This document shows, in pieces, positions 1-13,904 of a DNA stretch of 64,000 bases. The notes beneath the pieces were generated by a model. It was not told the origin of the DNA, ran no database searches, and was given only the letters and a program-made list of their open reading frames with translations. Origin of the DNA: Quillaja saponaria (lineage: Eukaryota > Streptophyta > Magnoliopsida > Fabales > Quillajaceae). The stretch is from the NCBI GenBank assembly GCA_029379385.1, contig CM055618.1:7512134-7576133 (forward strand), written 5' to 3'. Positions within the stretch are counted from its first letter, which is position 1. Each line of letters begins with the position of its first letter. The position numbers were made by a program, and so were the translations under genes.

Positions 1-429
1 TCAACTTGAAGTAATTTGACTAACAAAACATTAAAATCAAGAATCAGGCTGACCATTTACCAAGTAACCAAGTTGTTGCTGTTAGAAATTCCATGTGTGG
101 GCTGCCATTAATTGTATGGTTTTGTTTTAATAATAAAACGGGCTTAAGGTTTGGTCCATTTGAGACATGCTGGTAAAACACCCATATAGTTTGTGTGATC
201 ATTTGGGATAGGGCTTAAGCACACTTCTTATCTGATTAGATGTGGATTGACAGTAAGTGTGAGTTGAGTGACTTTAGGAGTCTTTAATAGGAGGACTCTT
301 AGGGTTTTATCTGACATAAATTATATATATTTATCACTTTCATTGATAACTTTTCCCGTTTTGGTTTTTATACTTGATTAAGTAAAATTCTGATTGTCTT
401 GAAAATTTTAAAATTTTCAAAATTGAAGT

Positions 430-2720
430 TGAAATACATTTGGGAAAAGTTATTAAAACTTTAAGATCTGATCGTGGTGGTAGTATTATGGCAAACATGA
501 TGTTGATAGACATGAGATTGTTTGCTAGATACATACTAGAGTGTGGGTTTTTAACCCATTATACCATGCTTGGTAGCTTTGAACAAATGTTGTGGCTGAA
601 AGGCATACTCGTATCTTTAAGGACATGATTAGAACTATGATGAATATGTCAAATTTCTCTGAATACTTTTAGGGTAAAGTCCCTAAATAATTGGGTTACC
701 AGTAAATCAAGGTTAAAACACCTTTTTAACTTGTAGGCTGGGAGAAAATCTAGATTGAACATTTTTTCATGTCTAAGGTTGTCAAACTGAAATAAAATTA
801 TATAACACAAATGAGAAGAAAATTGTTATATTTTCTACTCACTGTTGCTTTACTGGTTATCTAAATCATTTTAAGGGAGACATGTTCTATCCAAGCGTGA
901 AACCAATATAGTAGTATCTCACACTGCTAAATTCTTAGAATTTGATTTGTTGAGTTGAAAAGGTTTTCAACTTCTAGTAAAGAAAGAAAAATAAATTTGT
1001 CATATTTTACATATATATCTTGTCATTAACTACATCACGTAACATGTGGTGAGAATAGGTGATGGGAAAAGTTAAGAATAATTGAAAATGCATCACCTAT
1101 TATAGTTAAAATTGTCGCCTTTGTTTTTGGTGTAGCTCCTTAACATTCGACTATAGTTGCACAAGCACCTGTCTCCTTAACATTTGGTGTATGAGAGTTG
1201 GTTGAACTTCCGTGGTTTTCTATACTCATTGGGTGCAAGTGAATCTGTAAGATTAAGAATAATTCAAATCAAGAGATTGGGTGTTTCAAAGTAAAGCTTG
1301 TAATTGAGGGTTTTTCACTCAAAAGAATGTGTCATTTTAGCGAGACTTTCTCTACTGTCTCAACTAAAATAATATCTACTGTCTCAACTAAAATAATAAT
1401 ATAATAAATAAATAAATAAAATTCTTTTGGGTGATCATGACCTTAGTGACTCATTTATCAACCTTGAGTTATTTCAGATGGATGTGAAAACATCTATTTT
1501 GAATGGAAACCTTATAAAGCATGTTTACATAGTGAAGGTTTCAAATAGAATAGAGGTAATAATATTATTTGTATGTTTAACAAATCAATCAAATAGTCTC
1601 CAATAAGCATTTAGATAATGGTTATTGAAATTCTGATGAGGTAGTCACCTCTTTTAGTTATGTTAAGAATAAGGTTGATAAATGAATATACACCAAGGTC
1701 AGTGGGAGCTAGTTTATCATATTGATTTAGTAACACTGATTTAATGAATATATCTTAAAGTCAGTGGGAGCAAGTTTATCATATCCTGATAATGTTCAAT
1801 GATATCTTGCTTGTTATCAATAGTGATATTAACTTATTTTGTGAGACAAAGTTGATGTTGTCTAAGCCTTTGGTATGAAAGGATATTAGGGAAACATCTT
1901 TTGTTTTTGGTGTTGAGATACACTGGATTAGATCTTACCTTTGTTAGGTTTTCTCTAGTAAACTTATATTGATATAGTGTTGTATAAGTTCAATATATAT
2001 AAATGCAAGACTGGGGATGTGCCTGTTGTCAAGAATGACAAGTTTAGTGTAAATTAGTATCTCGTTAATAAATTTCAGAGAAAGTCCATGAGAAATGTGT
2101 TTCATGCTAGTGCAATTGGAAGCTTGTATGCTTTGATTTGTACTAGCTCTGACATTGCTTTTGCAGTGGGAGTTTTTGGCACAGTCAAATCCAAGATCAG
2201 TATATAGGTTATGAAGTATTTACAGAGAACCAAAGTTTTATGCTAATGCATATAATGATTGATCACCTTAAATTAATTGGTTACTCTGATTCTGACTTTG
2301 CTAATTGCAAAGATGATCTTAAATCTACTTCAAGATATATTTTCATGTTGATTTTGGGAGATGTATCTGGAATTGTTCCAAGCAAAAGCTTCTTTCACTA
2401 TACAAGCATAGTATGTTGTTGAATAACATGATAATTTATCTTTGTGTGATTGTCTCGATTTTAAAATGCTTAAGATCTATTATAAAAATAGTTCTACTGT
2501 GTTCTTCTTAAAGAACAATAAGATTTCTAGTGAATCGAGAGGCAATGACTAGAGATTTTATGGGAAAAAAAAAATGAGACATTGTTTTTGAACATACTGA
2601 TACAGTAAACTGTTGACAGATCCTTTAACCAAGAAACTTAAGACTGAGATTTTTAAAAGTCATGTTGATAACATGAGTATTGTGGAGTCCTTTGATGTTT
2701 TTGGTTAGTGGGAGTTTGCG
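430..2720 (+). pseudogene. Decayed Ty1/copia retrotransposon pol (integrase, RT, RNase H fragments)
   Basis: Translated fragments occur in the order expected of a copia polyprotein. Near 443-500 there is an integrase-like stretch (KTLRSDRGG), followed near 600-650 by the equivalent of the region after the catalytic glutamate. Near 1480-1545 there is the RT motif QMDVKTSILNGNL. Near 2090-2180 an RT tail reads SDIAFAVG, and near 2255-2340 the RNase H motif GYSDSDFANC is present. Near 2615-2635 DPLTKKL marks the polyprotein end. A purine-rich TTAGTGGGAG near 2704 resembles a polypurine tract. Every segment is separated by stops and frame changes, so the copy is dead. Two similar short blocks containing GTCAGTGGGAGC near 1700 and 1755 look like a local duplication. 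I could not delimit LTRs; bases 1-429 and 2721-3250 probably belong to the same relic but show no coding signal. Confidence 0.8.
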
Positions 2721-5700
2721 TTGTTTTTTTCAAACTAGCTAGCATGTTATATATGTTATATTATGTTTGTTTACATCCTTGTTGGATGGTATATTTTATT
2801 AATGAAGATAATAGTTATTTTCATTATGATATGATTAATATTGCATGTGCACATATAGTTATTTATGACATGTCATTGCATTAAAATCTTAAGACTTTGT
2901 GTCTGTCTTAAGTATGATGGTTTTGTCAATTTGGAGGTATGTCTCAAATGACACTAATTGGATATCTCAAGATGGTTGTTGAGACATACAAGCTTAAAAT
3001 TAAGCTTAAGTGATTTCTAGTGCTTTGGAAAGCATTCAGTTTTAATGAAATCACTTGGAGGACCGACAATGAAAATAGCATATGTTGATCACATTTAGAT
3101 GCTATTTTTCTTGCTACACTACCACATCTAGATCCATTGCAGATTAGGTTGTTGCCATTTGTAACCATGGATTGGTCTTGTGTCGTTTAAGTGGCACAAT
3201 GATTGCTATGATTCGGTGTTAATAACTTAGTTGGGCTGGATTGTTTGAAGTGCGTCTCATGACCTAAATTTTTCTTTTAAAATTGTGGCCACTTAGTTGG
3301 GCTGGATTTTGCTGCAAAGGAAGCTATGATTCTTGGTGAAAAAAGGAAGGCTTGGCAACTAAAACAAAGGAAGGAAACGGTTCCAAAATAGGGCAACAAC
3401 AAGATAATTACAAAAGGCTGTTACATGATTCTCCAAAGCTTCCTATACACAAACCATACATAATCAAGGAAAAGGGAAGAAGGTGAACTAGCAAACAAGG
3501 AAGGAAGAAAGAAAGGGAAGCAAGGCACGGTTGCTTGAAAATCACCAATTATTGTCGTTGCAATCCCATAAGCTCTCATGGCAACTTGACTGAAGGAGGG
3601 CTGAATCAAGGAAAATCACGCTAACACGAAAGAAATGAGGAAGTTCTCTCATCTAAATTTGAGAAGCACTAGAATTTTTCTAGAACCAACCAAAACAAGG
3701 GAGGAGAAAAAATGAGGCGGTGGAAAACCAAATGGAGAGTCAGCCAAAGTAGAAGGAAAAAAGAGAAAGGATAAAATATATATATATATAGCAAGGTCAA
3801 AGTCAAGAAAATTTGTGATTTAGATTAAATCTTGGCTTGTATATATATGTATCTTTATTATTCCTCTACTCACTTACTTGGTTTATTCATAGATTTCACT
3901 AAAAAAATGAATTTACACAAGATAAAATTAACCTCTAAGTCAACCAAATTAATATTTAACTATATATATAGTTATAATTTATGTAAACATATGGATACAA
4001 TGTTTATTATTTCATATACTTGCATTTATTTTTACGATTAAGAGTTACGCCAAATTGTTCTAATCTCATATTTCAATATTAAGTTATAACATGTTCAATT
4101 ACACTGTTACTTATTTAATTTGTTTATTTTTATAACTAGAATCCACACATTATATATTAAGCTCAACTTTACGATATCGGGTTATGATAGGACTAACCCA
4201 GTTGGGTTAGGTCAATTAGATCTAAAAGTAACGGTTAAAACCTTATCGAGTCGAGTAGGATTACTATCTGTAATGGTGTTGGATTAGGTCGAGTTGTGAC
4301 ATGATATTCATTGTGGTCAATTGGTCTAGATTTGAAATAACACCTTTTGGTAGGCATTGAAATCAGCTCAATTGGAGGGCTGAAATCCATCCAAATTCAC
4401 TGGCCAAATCCAACTATCCAAACAAACCTTCAGAAAATTGATTTTTATTTTTATTTCTAGTTTTAGTTAAAAAGAATCAAACCTAAGATCTTTATTATAA
4501 TATAATTTCAATCTTATTTGAACATCTAAGTTAACTCAAATTTAATTTATTTTTTCACTTATGAAGTATTTTTCAATTAATTAAAATTTATAAAAACACA
4601 ATTTAATTCAAAAGTCAAAAATTAAAATAGTGCCAAGTTGCTAGTTCAACAAGCAAAGCATCGGCTGGACGAAGACAAATGTCTTAAGATTATAGTTTTA
4701 ACCTCCCCTTTCTCCATTCCTCTAAGAGTAGAAGTATGCTAGATCCATCTTTTGTATCAAAATTTTTATTTTTTTTGAACGGTAGAATATGATACATGTA
4801 GAGTATTTACATCAATCACATATACAAATAGGTATATCCAAATTCAGCAATTAACAATTCACACAAAAGGTGTGAGAAACGATGCAATTGAAATTAATGA
4901 AAATGCATGCTTCAGATCTAATTGAAATTAAAATAAAAGTACCAGACACAATTGAAAAAATTCAAAACACAATGACCCATTTTAAAATAAAATAAAATTA
5001 GAATGATCCAAAATGTCATTTGGCATTTAGCTTTTTAACTCTTTCACTTTCGAGTTTATTTGTTCACAAAATTTCATAATTGCTAAATTAATAAAGATTA
5101 CTTTTTTGTTTGAAAGAAGAGAGAGAAAAAAAGTATATAGTTTTTACTCTATTGATAAATTTATTCTTATTTGACATGTATTCACTATTTCCATTGTAGT
5201 TAATACCTATTTTATCAACTAAATTATAAAAATATCATATAAATTTTATCTTTTAGGGGGTCCTTTCAACATGGCTCTGCCACTATTTCACATCATTATC
5301 CCCTTGTTGGAAAATACTCGCCCTTGAGTTTTATAATGAGGTGAGACGAGAACCTTAGGAATAAAATTCTACAGTAAGGTTAGGGGCAACTACTGTACAA
5401 ATTCAGCAATGAGAACTCTGCCATGAAATATAAACACCTGGAACTTCAATGGTATGACAAAGTCAATGTGATCCACATTGACAAATAGTGATGGTATCAA
5501 CATTCTACCCTAGAACATTAATAACCAGGAACACCAACTAGCTTGTTAGCTTTATCTTCAACTAGAAATTCATCATCTAATCAAGGTGCCTCAAATATTG
5601 TATATACCTATTTTGAAGTGTTAAACTGGAATCTCATCACCCATATTGGTCAAAGTTATATGCAATCGGCCAGGTCAAACAATCTGAGAGACTGTTGCCT

Positions 5701-8700
5701 GCTGACGTGACAGAGAGTGATTTGTGAAACGTGGTGACCATGCGGCGACTGGGGCTTTGACAGGTGGTGACACGCGGAGCTAATATGGAAAGTAGTGCAG
5801 TAGCAAGCGCATGGAACTGAAGACTCTGTGACAGGCTCAACATGTTAAGGCAAGTGCTGCTTGTGCAATACTATATAATGTTCTTTGATCGTGAAAATTG
5901 GGGAGCTAGTATATCGGCATATTCTGATCTAATTGGTGGGCTCAATCAGAAAAAGGACGAAATATAGGGGTGGTTATAAGCGGTGGCTTAAGGGCTGTTG
6001 CAGCGTTTTAGGTTATTGTTAGTGTTATTTGTTGGTGGAATCAATATTTTTGTATTCAGAATGGCTAGACGGTTTCAGTAGTTCTGTTTAGATCATAAAA
6101 ACAATAAGGTTCATGGTGATGCACGACAGCGAATGCTGGTGGGAGGGGGTTTGTGAGTTTTCTGGCAGTTTGGTTCTTTTTCAGTGTGGAAAATAAGGAA
6201 TATTGCTCTAATACTAAATTTGATGTCTGACAGTAGGGAAAATAGGGATTTGAGGAAAAGTTGATAGAAAGGGAGGGAGAGAGGAGGAATACTAATCCTT
6301 TATATAGGTTTTACTTAAAACATAGGCTAAAAACGTAAGTAATTTAAAATTTAATAACATGCTAGTAAAATACTACTAAATAAGTCTCTAAATCCTAATA
6401 ATCTAAATATATATAATAATATAATATTAAATAATAACTTATAAATGATTCATATCTCATTCCTCATCAACTATATTATAAGTTATTTTTTAAAATAATA
6501 ATTAATTATTATAAAAAGTATGCATTAAATATAAAATTAAATTAATATATTATTAACAAATAGATGTTATGAATCAAGTATCTCTAATAAGGAATAAGAT
6601 GGAACAAGTATCTTCCACCTAAAAATAGAATATTAAAATTCATAAAAAAAAAAAAAAAAAAAAACCAAACTTACTAAAATATGTGATCACTAATGTAGTT
6701 TGCATTTATTTTATTAAGACATGTATTTACCTTCGGTACCTCTCCTTATTTTTGAACTCTCTTTCTTATACTTAAAGCGAGTTTAATGGTACAAATTCAA
6801 ACAAAAATTATAATTTATAAGAGTTATAATTGCTAAACCAAAACTATTATTACAGATACATATATTATGTAAGGGATAATTTTTCAAAATCTTATAGAAA
6901 CCATTTTAAACAATTATTCAACTTCATTGGGTTATAATTAAAATATATTGAATTTTAAGAGAATTGTAATAATAGATCCAAACCCTGTTAGGGTTTGGCC
7001 CCCCGATGTAGTGTGACTTAGTAAAGTGATATTATCCATAATAATAGTAATTTATTTAACATGAAGTTTGCAATTAGTTTTGAAGATTTTAAATTATCCT
7101 AAGGTTGTGTTTGGAATCATTGGATTGGAATTGGCTAGAATTATAATAAACGAGTTTAGATCACTTAAAGAATTATAACCGGAATTATGCTTCAAGTTCT
7201 TGGTTGTGATTGTCATCATCTCCGACTACTTCTAATAGTGATTGTCGACGTCTCTGGTGGCTTTTGGTGATGGTTTTCGTAGTCTTTAGAGTCTTTTGAC
7301 AATGGTTTCCGTCAGGCAGGAGTGGTCATCTTCCCCTGCAACAGGTTCCGATGAAGATTTTTGTCGTTTCAGCAGATCTCAACAATAGTTGTTGTCGTTT
7401 TTTATTATCTTGATGGTAGTTGATAGTGGTTATCATCATCTCTAGTAGGTTATGACTGTGGTTGGTATCATATTCAACAGGTTAACGGTGACGGAGGTCA
7501 GTTGTGGCGGCTGACGGCAAGTGGATGAAGTTGCCTATGCATAAGGGCAGCACAGTGGGTTGTAGAGGTTGTCGGTGGTAATAGCCGATGTTATAACATT
7601 ATATATAGTCATGAGTAAGTTGCTATCACATGCACATAATTGTAAATTGTAGGGTCTACCAATAAGAACTAAAGATAATATTTATAGTTGTTTTCTAATT
7701 CTAAATGTGCTCCAAATAAGAAAATTGAAATTGAATAGTCCAATTTTCAATTTGTATTCCAATTCAATGCATCGAGTAGACCGTATAAATTCACTAGTGT
7801 CAACATAAATGAAAAAAAATTTGAATATTGACAATACAAGTAGTTATAATTAAATAGGAGCTGAAAACATTGAATTGTGATTTAAATAGTAGTTCACTCA
7901 TAAGCCATGAAAAACTTTTAACTCTTCTAATTATGTAGGGTGTACATAAGAAATGTTTATTCTCTATTATCCTTAACTCTCATATGTCGTTATATGAGAA
8001 TTTAGAACATAAGTATAACTTCAAAGACTTAACAATTAGTTTTGGTATTTTCTACAAATTAGACTTGATAGTGTTATGACTCATAAGTTAGTCAAGAAAT
8101 CTAGAAAGGAAATTCATGTACAATTTTCATATATCAAACGCTTTCATCTTAGGATGGACCATATACACTCAATCCCTTCGATTCTTGTGTACTTTATTAT
8201 TATTATTTTTTAAATCAAGAGGATAAAGTAAGAAATGGAAAAACCGAAAGTAAAGGCTGCAACTTTGGCCTCTTTAAGAATCATCATATACATAACACTG
8301 ATTCATACATATATATATATATATATACATAGAGAAAGAGACAGAGACACAGAAATTAATGTAAAATATATTATAGAGAAGATAGAGAATGTAAGAGCTT
8401 AAACTGCAATCTGAAATGGAATATGCTGATATCTAGATTCCTGTTTCAGTTGGAACATAATTTATTTTTATGAGAGAAAGATATACTCAAGTAAATTATT
8501 ATTATATTTTAATTAGATATATTTTGAGAGAAATTTTGGTGTGTCTTTTTACACAACACTGCTTTTGAAATGTGTTTGAAACAGTAAACCTAGGGTTCCA
8601 TTCTCTCAACCAACCTCAATTCAAATATGCTTTGGACACAAACGAACAGATGTAGACACTTGGTGCTTGGGGGTTCAACTGTACACTGATGTTGACGGAC

Positions 8701-11700
8701 ACTATACCTACTAATTAATCCATGAGCTTTACTAGCTACAAATTAATAATTGAGTAGGGTCAGTGTCAGTGTCAGAGGGGCTCTCTTTTACTGTATTTGG
8801 CCTTCAAGAATCAAAATCTATGCTTTGAACCAACATTTTGATAATAAAGAAACATAATCAAAACAAGCATAGGATAACAAAAATGACTCTCTTGTCTTTT
8901 TTATTTTATTTTTGTATATAGATTTAGATCTCTTCAGTACCACTATAGCATGGTTAAGTTCGGAACATAGAATAATGTTCGTACTATCTCTCACCACATA
9001 TCATTTCAAGAACAAGAGAGATCTGCGTCCTTTTTACTTTTTGGGCTTGGTCCTCAAGTACTTAATCAATTCTCCTACGAGCTATTAGAGAAATGGGGCA
9101 ACCTCTATAATTGTTCAAAAATAAAATAAAAATCTTGGGTAAGGCTATTTCCCCAATACACCTACCTAATTTTTGTTGGAACATTTCATTTTAAATGATC
9201 TCTTTTGGTGATCAAGATAACAAAAAGGTTACAGGATATATGATTTATTTGGTTAAACTAGGTATAAAAATATTATTAATAAAAATATTTTATAAATAAA
9301 ATTGTTTAAAAATAATGTATAAAAAATTAAAAAAATATTTAAATGAGTTAAGATAAAAATGTTATGAGATATAAAAAATTGTTTAATTTTTTTTTTAAAC
9401 ATTGAGTTTTGAAATGACTAAAAAAATAATTGTTTTGAAATATTTTTTCAAGTTATTTCAAAAATATATAAATTAGTTTATATATATAAATAATGAAAAT
9501 ATATTTTTTACTTTATTTTTATTTTTAAAAATAATAATAATACTTTTTTTATTAATTTAAGAGATATTGATTCTATACATAAATTAAATAAGAATATATG
9601 TTAAAATATAAATAGAGTATATGTTAAAATATGATAAATACTATGTGTATATTTATTTAAATTGAAAATCATTAAAAATTATTTAAAATCCTCTTATTTT
9701 TTGAGAAAAAAATAAAAATAAATTCCACTTTTCCCTTAACATTCCCAAGAAATACTATAATAAATTTACATTCTTACTAACTCTAACTTAAAATTTTAGA
9801 CTCAATCTTTTATAACACTTTTAACCATATTCTTATTGTTAATTTTTAATTTAAAATATTAATTAAGTGAAACAATATATACATTTTTTTAAAGTACATG
9901 GTATTACAAAAAATAATTATTAATAAAAAGTTTAAAAAAATTCTCATTATCTCATTTCATATATATTTTTTTCTATTTAAAGAAAAAAAAATTTTTCAAA
10001 TCCAATTTGATTTACTATTATTTTTTCATGACAAGAACATTTTTTTTTTGGTTGAAAAAACATATTAAAGGGGATGACGAAAATCTAGTTAATTTTACAA
10101 TACTTATTCTTCTACAAGTTATTTAGTAAGAAATTTTTGTTTTCTAAATTAAATAATATAATTTTTAAAAATTAATCTACTTAATATCTTAAACTTAAAA
10201 CTAAAAAAGAAAAGAAAAAAAAAGGGTATAAAAAGTTTAAGACTTATTCAAAAGATATTTTAAAAATTAAAGGGATTCAGAATGTAAATTTAGTTTAATA
10301 AATTTAAAATATCAAGATTAAAGTAAGACTTTTTTTTTTTTTTTAAAACCCAAAAACCATTCTAAAAATTGGACCGAAAAACAATTCGAGACTTAACATT
10401 GTTCCAATAAACTTGTGATCAGGCGCACACCCCTTTTGGGATTAAAAAATCAGAGCCATTGATAGAGAGTTCAAATATTTTTTCATAAAACTATACCTGA
10501 ACTTTTTTTTTTTTTTTTTCCTGATATTAACTGGAAAGCAAAAGCCAAAAGCTAAAAACCTTCAGAACATGTTGTAAACAATAAGCTACAAGAGATGCAA
10601 AAAGAATATCAAGATGACGGGGCCCGGCAATTCTACTGACATACACCTCCGACAGTTTTAATTATAATTTAACATCCCGTTAGGTAAAAGCTAATGGCTT
10701 TATCAGATCCATTGGTAGTAAATCTAGACTGCAATCATAATGTGAAGCCAAAAGTAGAAATGAATCTAACTGGTACTTACAACTACAAGGTCTAATCTCC
10801 AGGTTTTAATCTGGCAGGCACAATCTTAAAAAAACTCACTAACAGGATGAGAATCAATTCAACTTCATTCTTCATCCTTTTCAATCAATCTTCAACATTT
10901 TCTTTTTCTGCATTAACCAATCTATAAATACAGGTGTCATAATTTTTGTCAGACTTATGGAACCAAATGCAGATACAATCTTTGCTAAAATTCACCCAAT
11001 AGTCATGACTTCATAAGAAGACAGCAGTCCTTTGTCAAGAAAGGTGGAAATGCAACGGATGCATACCATCAACATCTGCAAACTCAGTAGTATGATCTCA
11101 AACCTCAACGGAAGCAGAAAGAAGATGCTATGTTCTGGAATTCCAGTTCACTTGCCTTGGTAGCCCCTGCAGAACACAATGGCATCCATGATCCATCCTT
11201 ATTTCACAAACTACGAAGAATACCAAAACAGAGTAACCAAATACAAAGTCTCAGGAAAACAAAAAAAAAACAGTTATATCAGGCATTTTCCAACATATGT
11301 ATAGTCCATTTGGAAGTTACTAAAGATCATCGATCTGCTGCACCAATGCTCTTCAATGAAAATTGCTCGATTTTCATATTTATTGCAGATGCAAATAGAA
11401 AATTTAGCATAGATGTGTTTCATTGCCTTAATATTACATCCACAGTTTATTCATATAAGTAAACATAAAATGAAGCAACATTTGAAGGCATTTAAAAAAA
11501 GTAAAGAGTTAAAAAAATAATTCCACTAATAAAGATTGAGGAGATGAATAAATGAATTTTAGACACTATTTAATGAATAGGTCGTTGTCACAAGGCTACC
11601 CAGGACCCACAAGTGAAGCTTGAGTTAAATATCTTATTTTCTTTCCTTAAAGTAAAAAAGAAGAAAAAGAAAATTCCTCTCCATTATATGAAGCTGAATT

Positions 11701-11871
11701 ATTCTTCATGGCAGTTGGCACAACTTTTCTATATCAAACATTTTTAATTTTGATTGCATCAAAAGTAAAATGTTACTATTGCAAATGTTGCAAAATCATG
11801 TTAGCCACATAAACTTCTGATAAATGCCATAAGCAAAACATGAAAATGAGCACTATTGTAAAGCTGTAAGT
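2721..11871. other. Long AT-rich non-coding stretch, no gene recognised
   Basis: No open frame here resembles a known protein and none shows plausible exon structure. Visible items are AT-rich low complexity (especially 9240-10380), an (AT)n tract at 3774-3791 and another at about 8309-8327, poly(A) near 6642-6664, poly(T) near 10330 and 10505, and a small GTCAGT tandem near 8760-8775. The segment at about 7104-7775 has ends rich in GGATTGGAATTGG on the left and the complementary type CCAATTCAAT on the right, which suggests a non-autonomous DNA transposon, but the terminal repeats are imperfect and I saw no target duplication. The part just left of 11872 should contain the 3' UTR of the LENG1-like gene; I could not place its poly(A) site. 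Confidence 0.5.
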
Positions 11872-12543
11872 TCACCTCCTATATTCTCGTCTATCCTTAG
11901 AAGCATCTCTATGCCCTCGAATTTTCTCCCTTATCAAAGCTCTTTCCCTTTCCTTCTCCCGCTTCTCTCTTCTGAACCGCTCTTCCCTCAGTTCTTCCAA
12001 TGTCTTCTTCCCACTTTTGTTTCCCTCATCCTTCATCCTTCTTAATGGCCCATCATCATCTGCGGCACTCTCATGATCGGCATCATCATTACGCTTTTGG
12101 AGATACCATGGCAGTTTAACCCCCTTCCCAGCAACCCCATAACCTAACCTGTATTTCTCATCTTCTGGCATCACAACCTTTGGACCCGTGTCCTCTTTTT
12201 TCATCTTCATCTTCTTCTTCTTGGATCCATCTCTTTCAACTCCATCTTCATTCTCCAATATTTTAACTGGGTCAAAAATCTTAATTCCTTCAAAAAGATT
12301 AATATGTCCTGACTTTGGTTCTGATTCATCAGGCTCCTTAGATTGATTTAAGGGGGCCAAACCCCGAGCAGTCCGTAGCTGCTCAATACGGAACTCAGTA
12401 TCCCGCTTTCTTGCCTGTTCACGCTTTACCTGTTCTTCTCTGGCCGCTGCTTCTTCATCAAGACGTACTTTTTCCCTGTTGTCATAATTATACACATTCC
12501 AACGCTTCTGAGGAAGAATATTTAGACCTCCATGACCTCCCAT
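11872..12543 (-). CDS. LENG1-like protein with Cir_N domain
   Basis: A 223-residue protein read from ATG at 12543 to TGA at 11872-11874. It begins MGGHGGLNILPQKRWNVYN, the signature start of the LENG1 (leukocyte receptor cluster member 1) family. Residues about 8-45 form the Cir_N domain first described at the N terminus of the CBF1-interacting corepressor. The rest is charged and probably disordered: a lysine run near residues 108-116, a conserved block around YRLGYGVAGKGVKLPWYL (about 132-149), and an Arg/Glu-rich coiled C terminus (about 175-223). The size matches plant homologues of this small family. The role is poorly defined; human LENG1 has been associated with spliceosomal material, so a nuclear RNA-processing role is an inference. 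The coding region has no intron; an intron lies in the 5' UTR. It is divergent from the CPSF73-II gene, with a 9.9-kb retrotransposon now between them. Confidence 0.88.
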   Translation of the reverse strand: MGGHGGLNILPQKRWNVYNYDNREKVRLDEEAAAREEQVKREQARKRDTEFRIEQLRTARGLAPLNQSKEPDESEPKSGHINLFEGIKIFDPVKILENEDGVERDGSKKKKMKMKKEDTGPKVVMPEDEKYRLGYGVAGKGVKLPWYLQKRNDDADHESAADDDGPLRRMKDEGNKSGKKTLEELREERFRREKREKERERALIREKIRGHRDASKDRREYRR

Positions 12544-12565
12544 AATCAGTTCAGTAACAATCCAC

Positions 12566-13804
12566 CTGCAGATGCCAATATAAATTTTAGCACTAAGGGT
12601 GTGTTACGATAGGGATTTCAGAATATCAGGAAATTATGAAATGACAGGACTTGAGGTGCTGCAATTAACCTGTCAATATGCAAAAACTTCCATCTAACTT
12701 CCATCTAAAATTTTCAGTTATTTAAAGAAACATACAACTGTATCGAAACTACATATACAAATATTGATGACTGAAACACTGCATCAAAGCTCATACAATT
12801 ATATAGAAAAATTAGGGATGATAGTCATATTAAAAAAGAAAAAGTGTATGGCAGTCTCTACAAACTGTGGTTCAATCCGACCCTCTAAATAAATGCCGAA
12901 CTTCAACTTCCTTTGCTAATAGAATTTATCTCAACTCAACTCAACTCAACTAAGCCTTAAAATCCCAAACTAGTTGGGTGCTAATAGAATTTATCTATGC
13001 ATATAAAAACAGCCAGAAGGCCTTCCTCAAAGTTTAAGATTGGTAGATTAGAAATTGCCGACGGTCTTTAGCAGAGACCGCACTCATGAGATTATATAAG
13101 TTTCTATTTTCTAAAAAGATACTTGGAAACTATTAACTAAAAAGTTATGCTTGAAAACTACTTACAATAATTGATTATTAACTTAAGCAATCAGACAAAA
13201 GGTTTGATCATCAATCCATATTTAAAGGATAGAGATGGTATTTAAGCTTTAAAATATATAAAGTAAGAAAACTAATTTGGTTGTATCAATAAGTCTTTCA
13301 CTCTAAGCTTCAATATGTCATAAGAAATATAGCTAATTCCAGTGGTCAAGAAAGTATAATATGATCATACTAAGTAAGACCAACAATAACAGCGAGAAAA
13401 ATTGAGCAAGTTAGCATTAAAACCCACAGCTTTAGATTGTTCAATACTTTGAAGCCAAAAAGGAAGAGCAAGAAGCTTCTAATTGGACCGCAGACAAGGT
13501 GAATCTCTCAGAAGGCAATCAAGCCATGGCAACACTTTTTGATCTTACCCATGCCTAACAATCATATGTCACCACAAATCTATGGGAAATAAAAAAAAAA
13601 ATAAAAATCGGAACCTTCTAGTTTTCCTTCCATATTACAAAACAGAATAATGATTCATGCCCACCAATTAGTCCAGTTGAATTAAGAATGTAAAAAACCC
13701 TAAATCAGACAATGGAAATTAGTATACAAATTTCCTAAACAAATTTTTTCCATCTTTTCAAACAAACACCAAATCAGAAAATAAAGAAATAAATAGAAAC
13801 ACAC
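12566..13804 (-). other. Probable 5' UTR intron of the LENG1-like gene
   Basis: On the minus strand an exon-like sequence ending ATCCAG (13810-13805) is followed by GTGTGTTT, a good donor. About 22 bases upstream of the start codon the sequence CTGCAG (12571-12566) is followed by GTGGATTG, a good acceptor. Joining them gives a short 5' UTR exon of about 60-70 bases next to the coding exon. The intron contains a short SINE tail at 12932-12979 and no coding signal of its own. Confidence 0.6.
12932..12979 (-). mobile_element. Very short 5'-truncated SINE tail with 17-bp target duplication
   Basis: On the minus strand the insert reads as the end of an Au-type plant SINE: a CCCAACTAGTT-like segment, then AAGGCTTAGTTGAGTTGAG repeats. 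It is flanked by exact 17-base direct copies, GCTAATAGAATTTATCT, at 12915-12931 and 12980-12996. That is the expected result of target-primed insertion of a strongly 5'-truncated SINE. The duplication is seen directly; the family name rests on memory of the Au SINE 3' consensus. Confidence 0.65.
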
Positions 13805-13904
13805 CTGGATTGAAAGTTGAAGTTCCTGTAGAAGATTACCGAAGGAGCAGAGATCGGCAAGAAATTTCTTTCGTAGTTTTTGGTTTACCAATTGGTATAT
13901 AAAA
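13805..13904 (-). promoter_or_regulatory. Putative 5' UTR exon and TATA region of the LENG1-like gene
   Basis: Minus-strand sequence upstream of the 5' UTR donor. A TTTTATATA element (plus positions 13896-13904) lies about 90 bases upstream of the donor, so transcription probably starts near 13865-13875. The assignment rests on spacing and base content only. Confidence 0.35.

Noticed and set aside
8930..9000. Short stretch with GGTTAAGTTCGG, faintly like 5S rRNA
   Set aside because: The flanking sequence does not match the rest of 5S rRNA, and no internal control region is complete.
11130..11462. 110-residue plus-strand open frame
   Set aside because: It is antisense to the likely 3' region of the LENG1-like gene, has no recognisable domain, and its composition looks like translated non-coding DNA.
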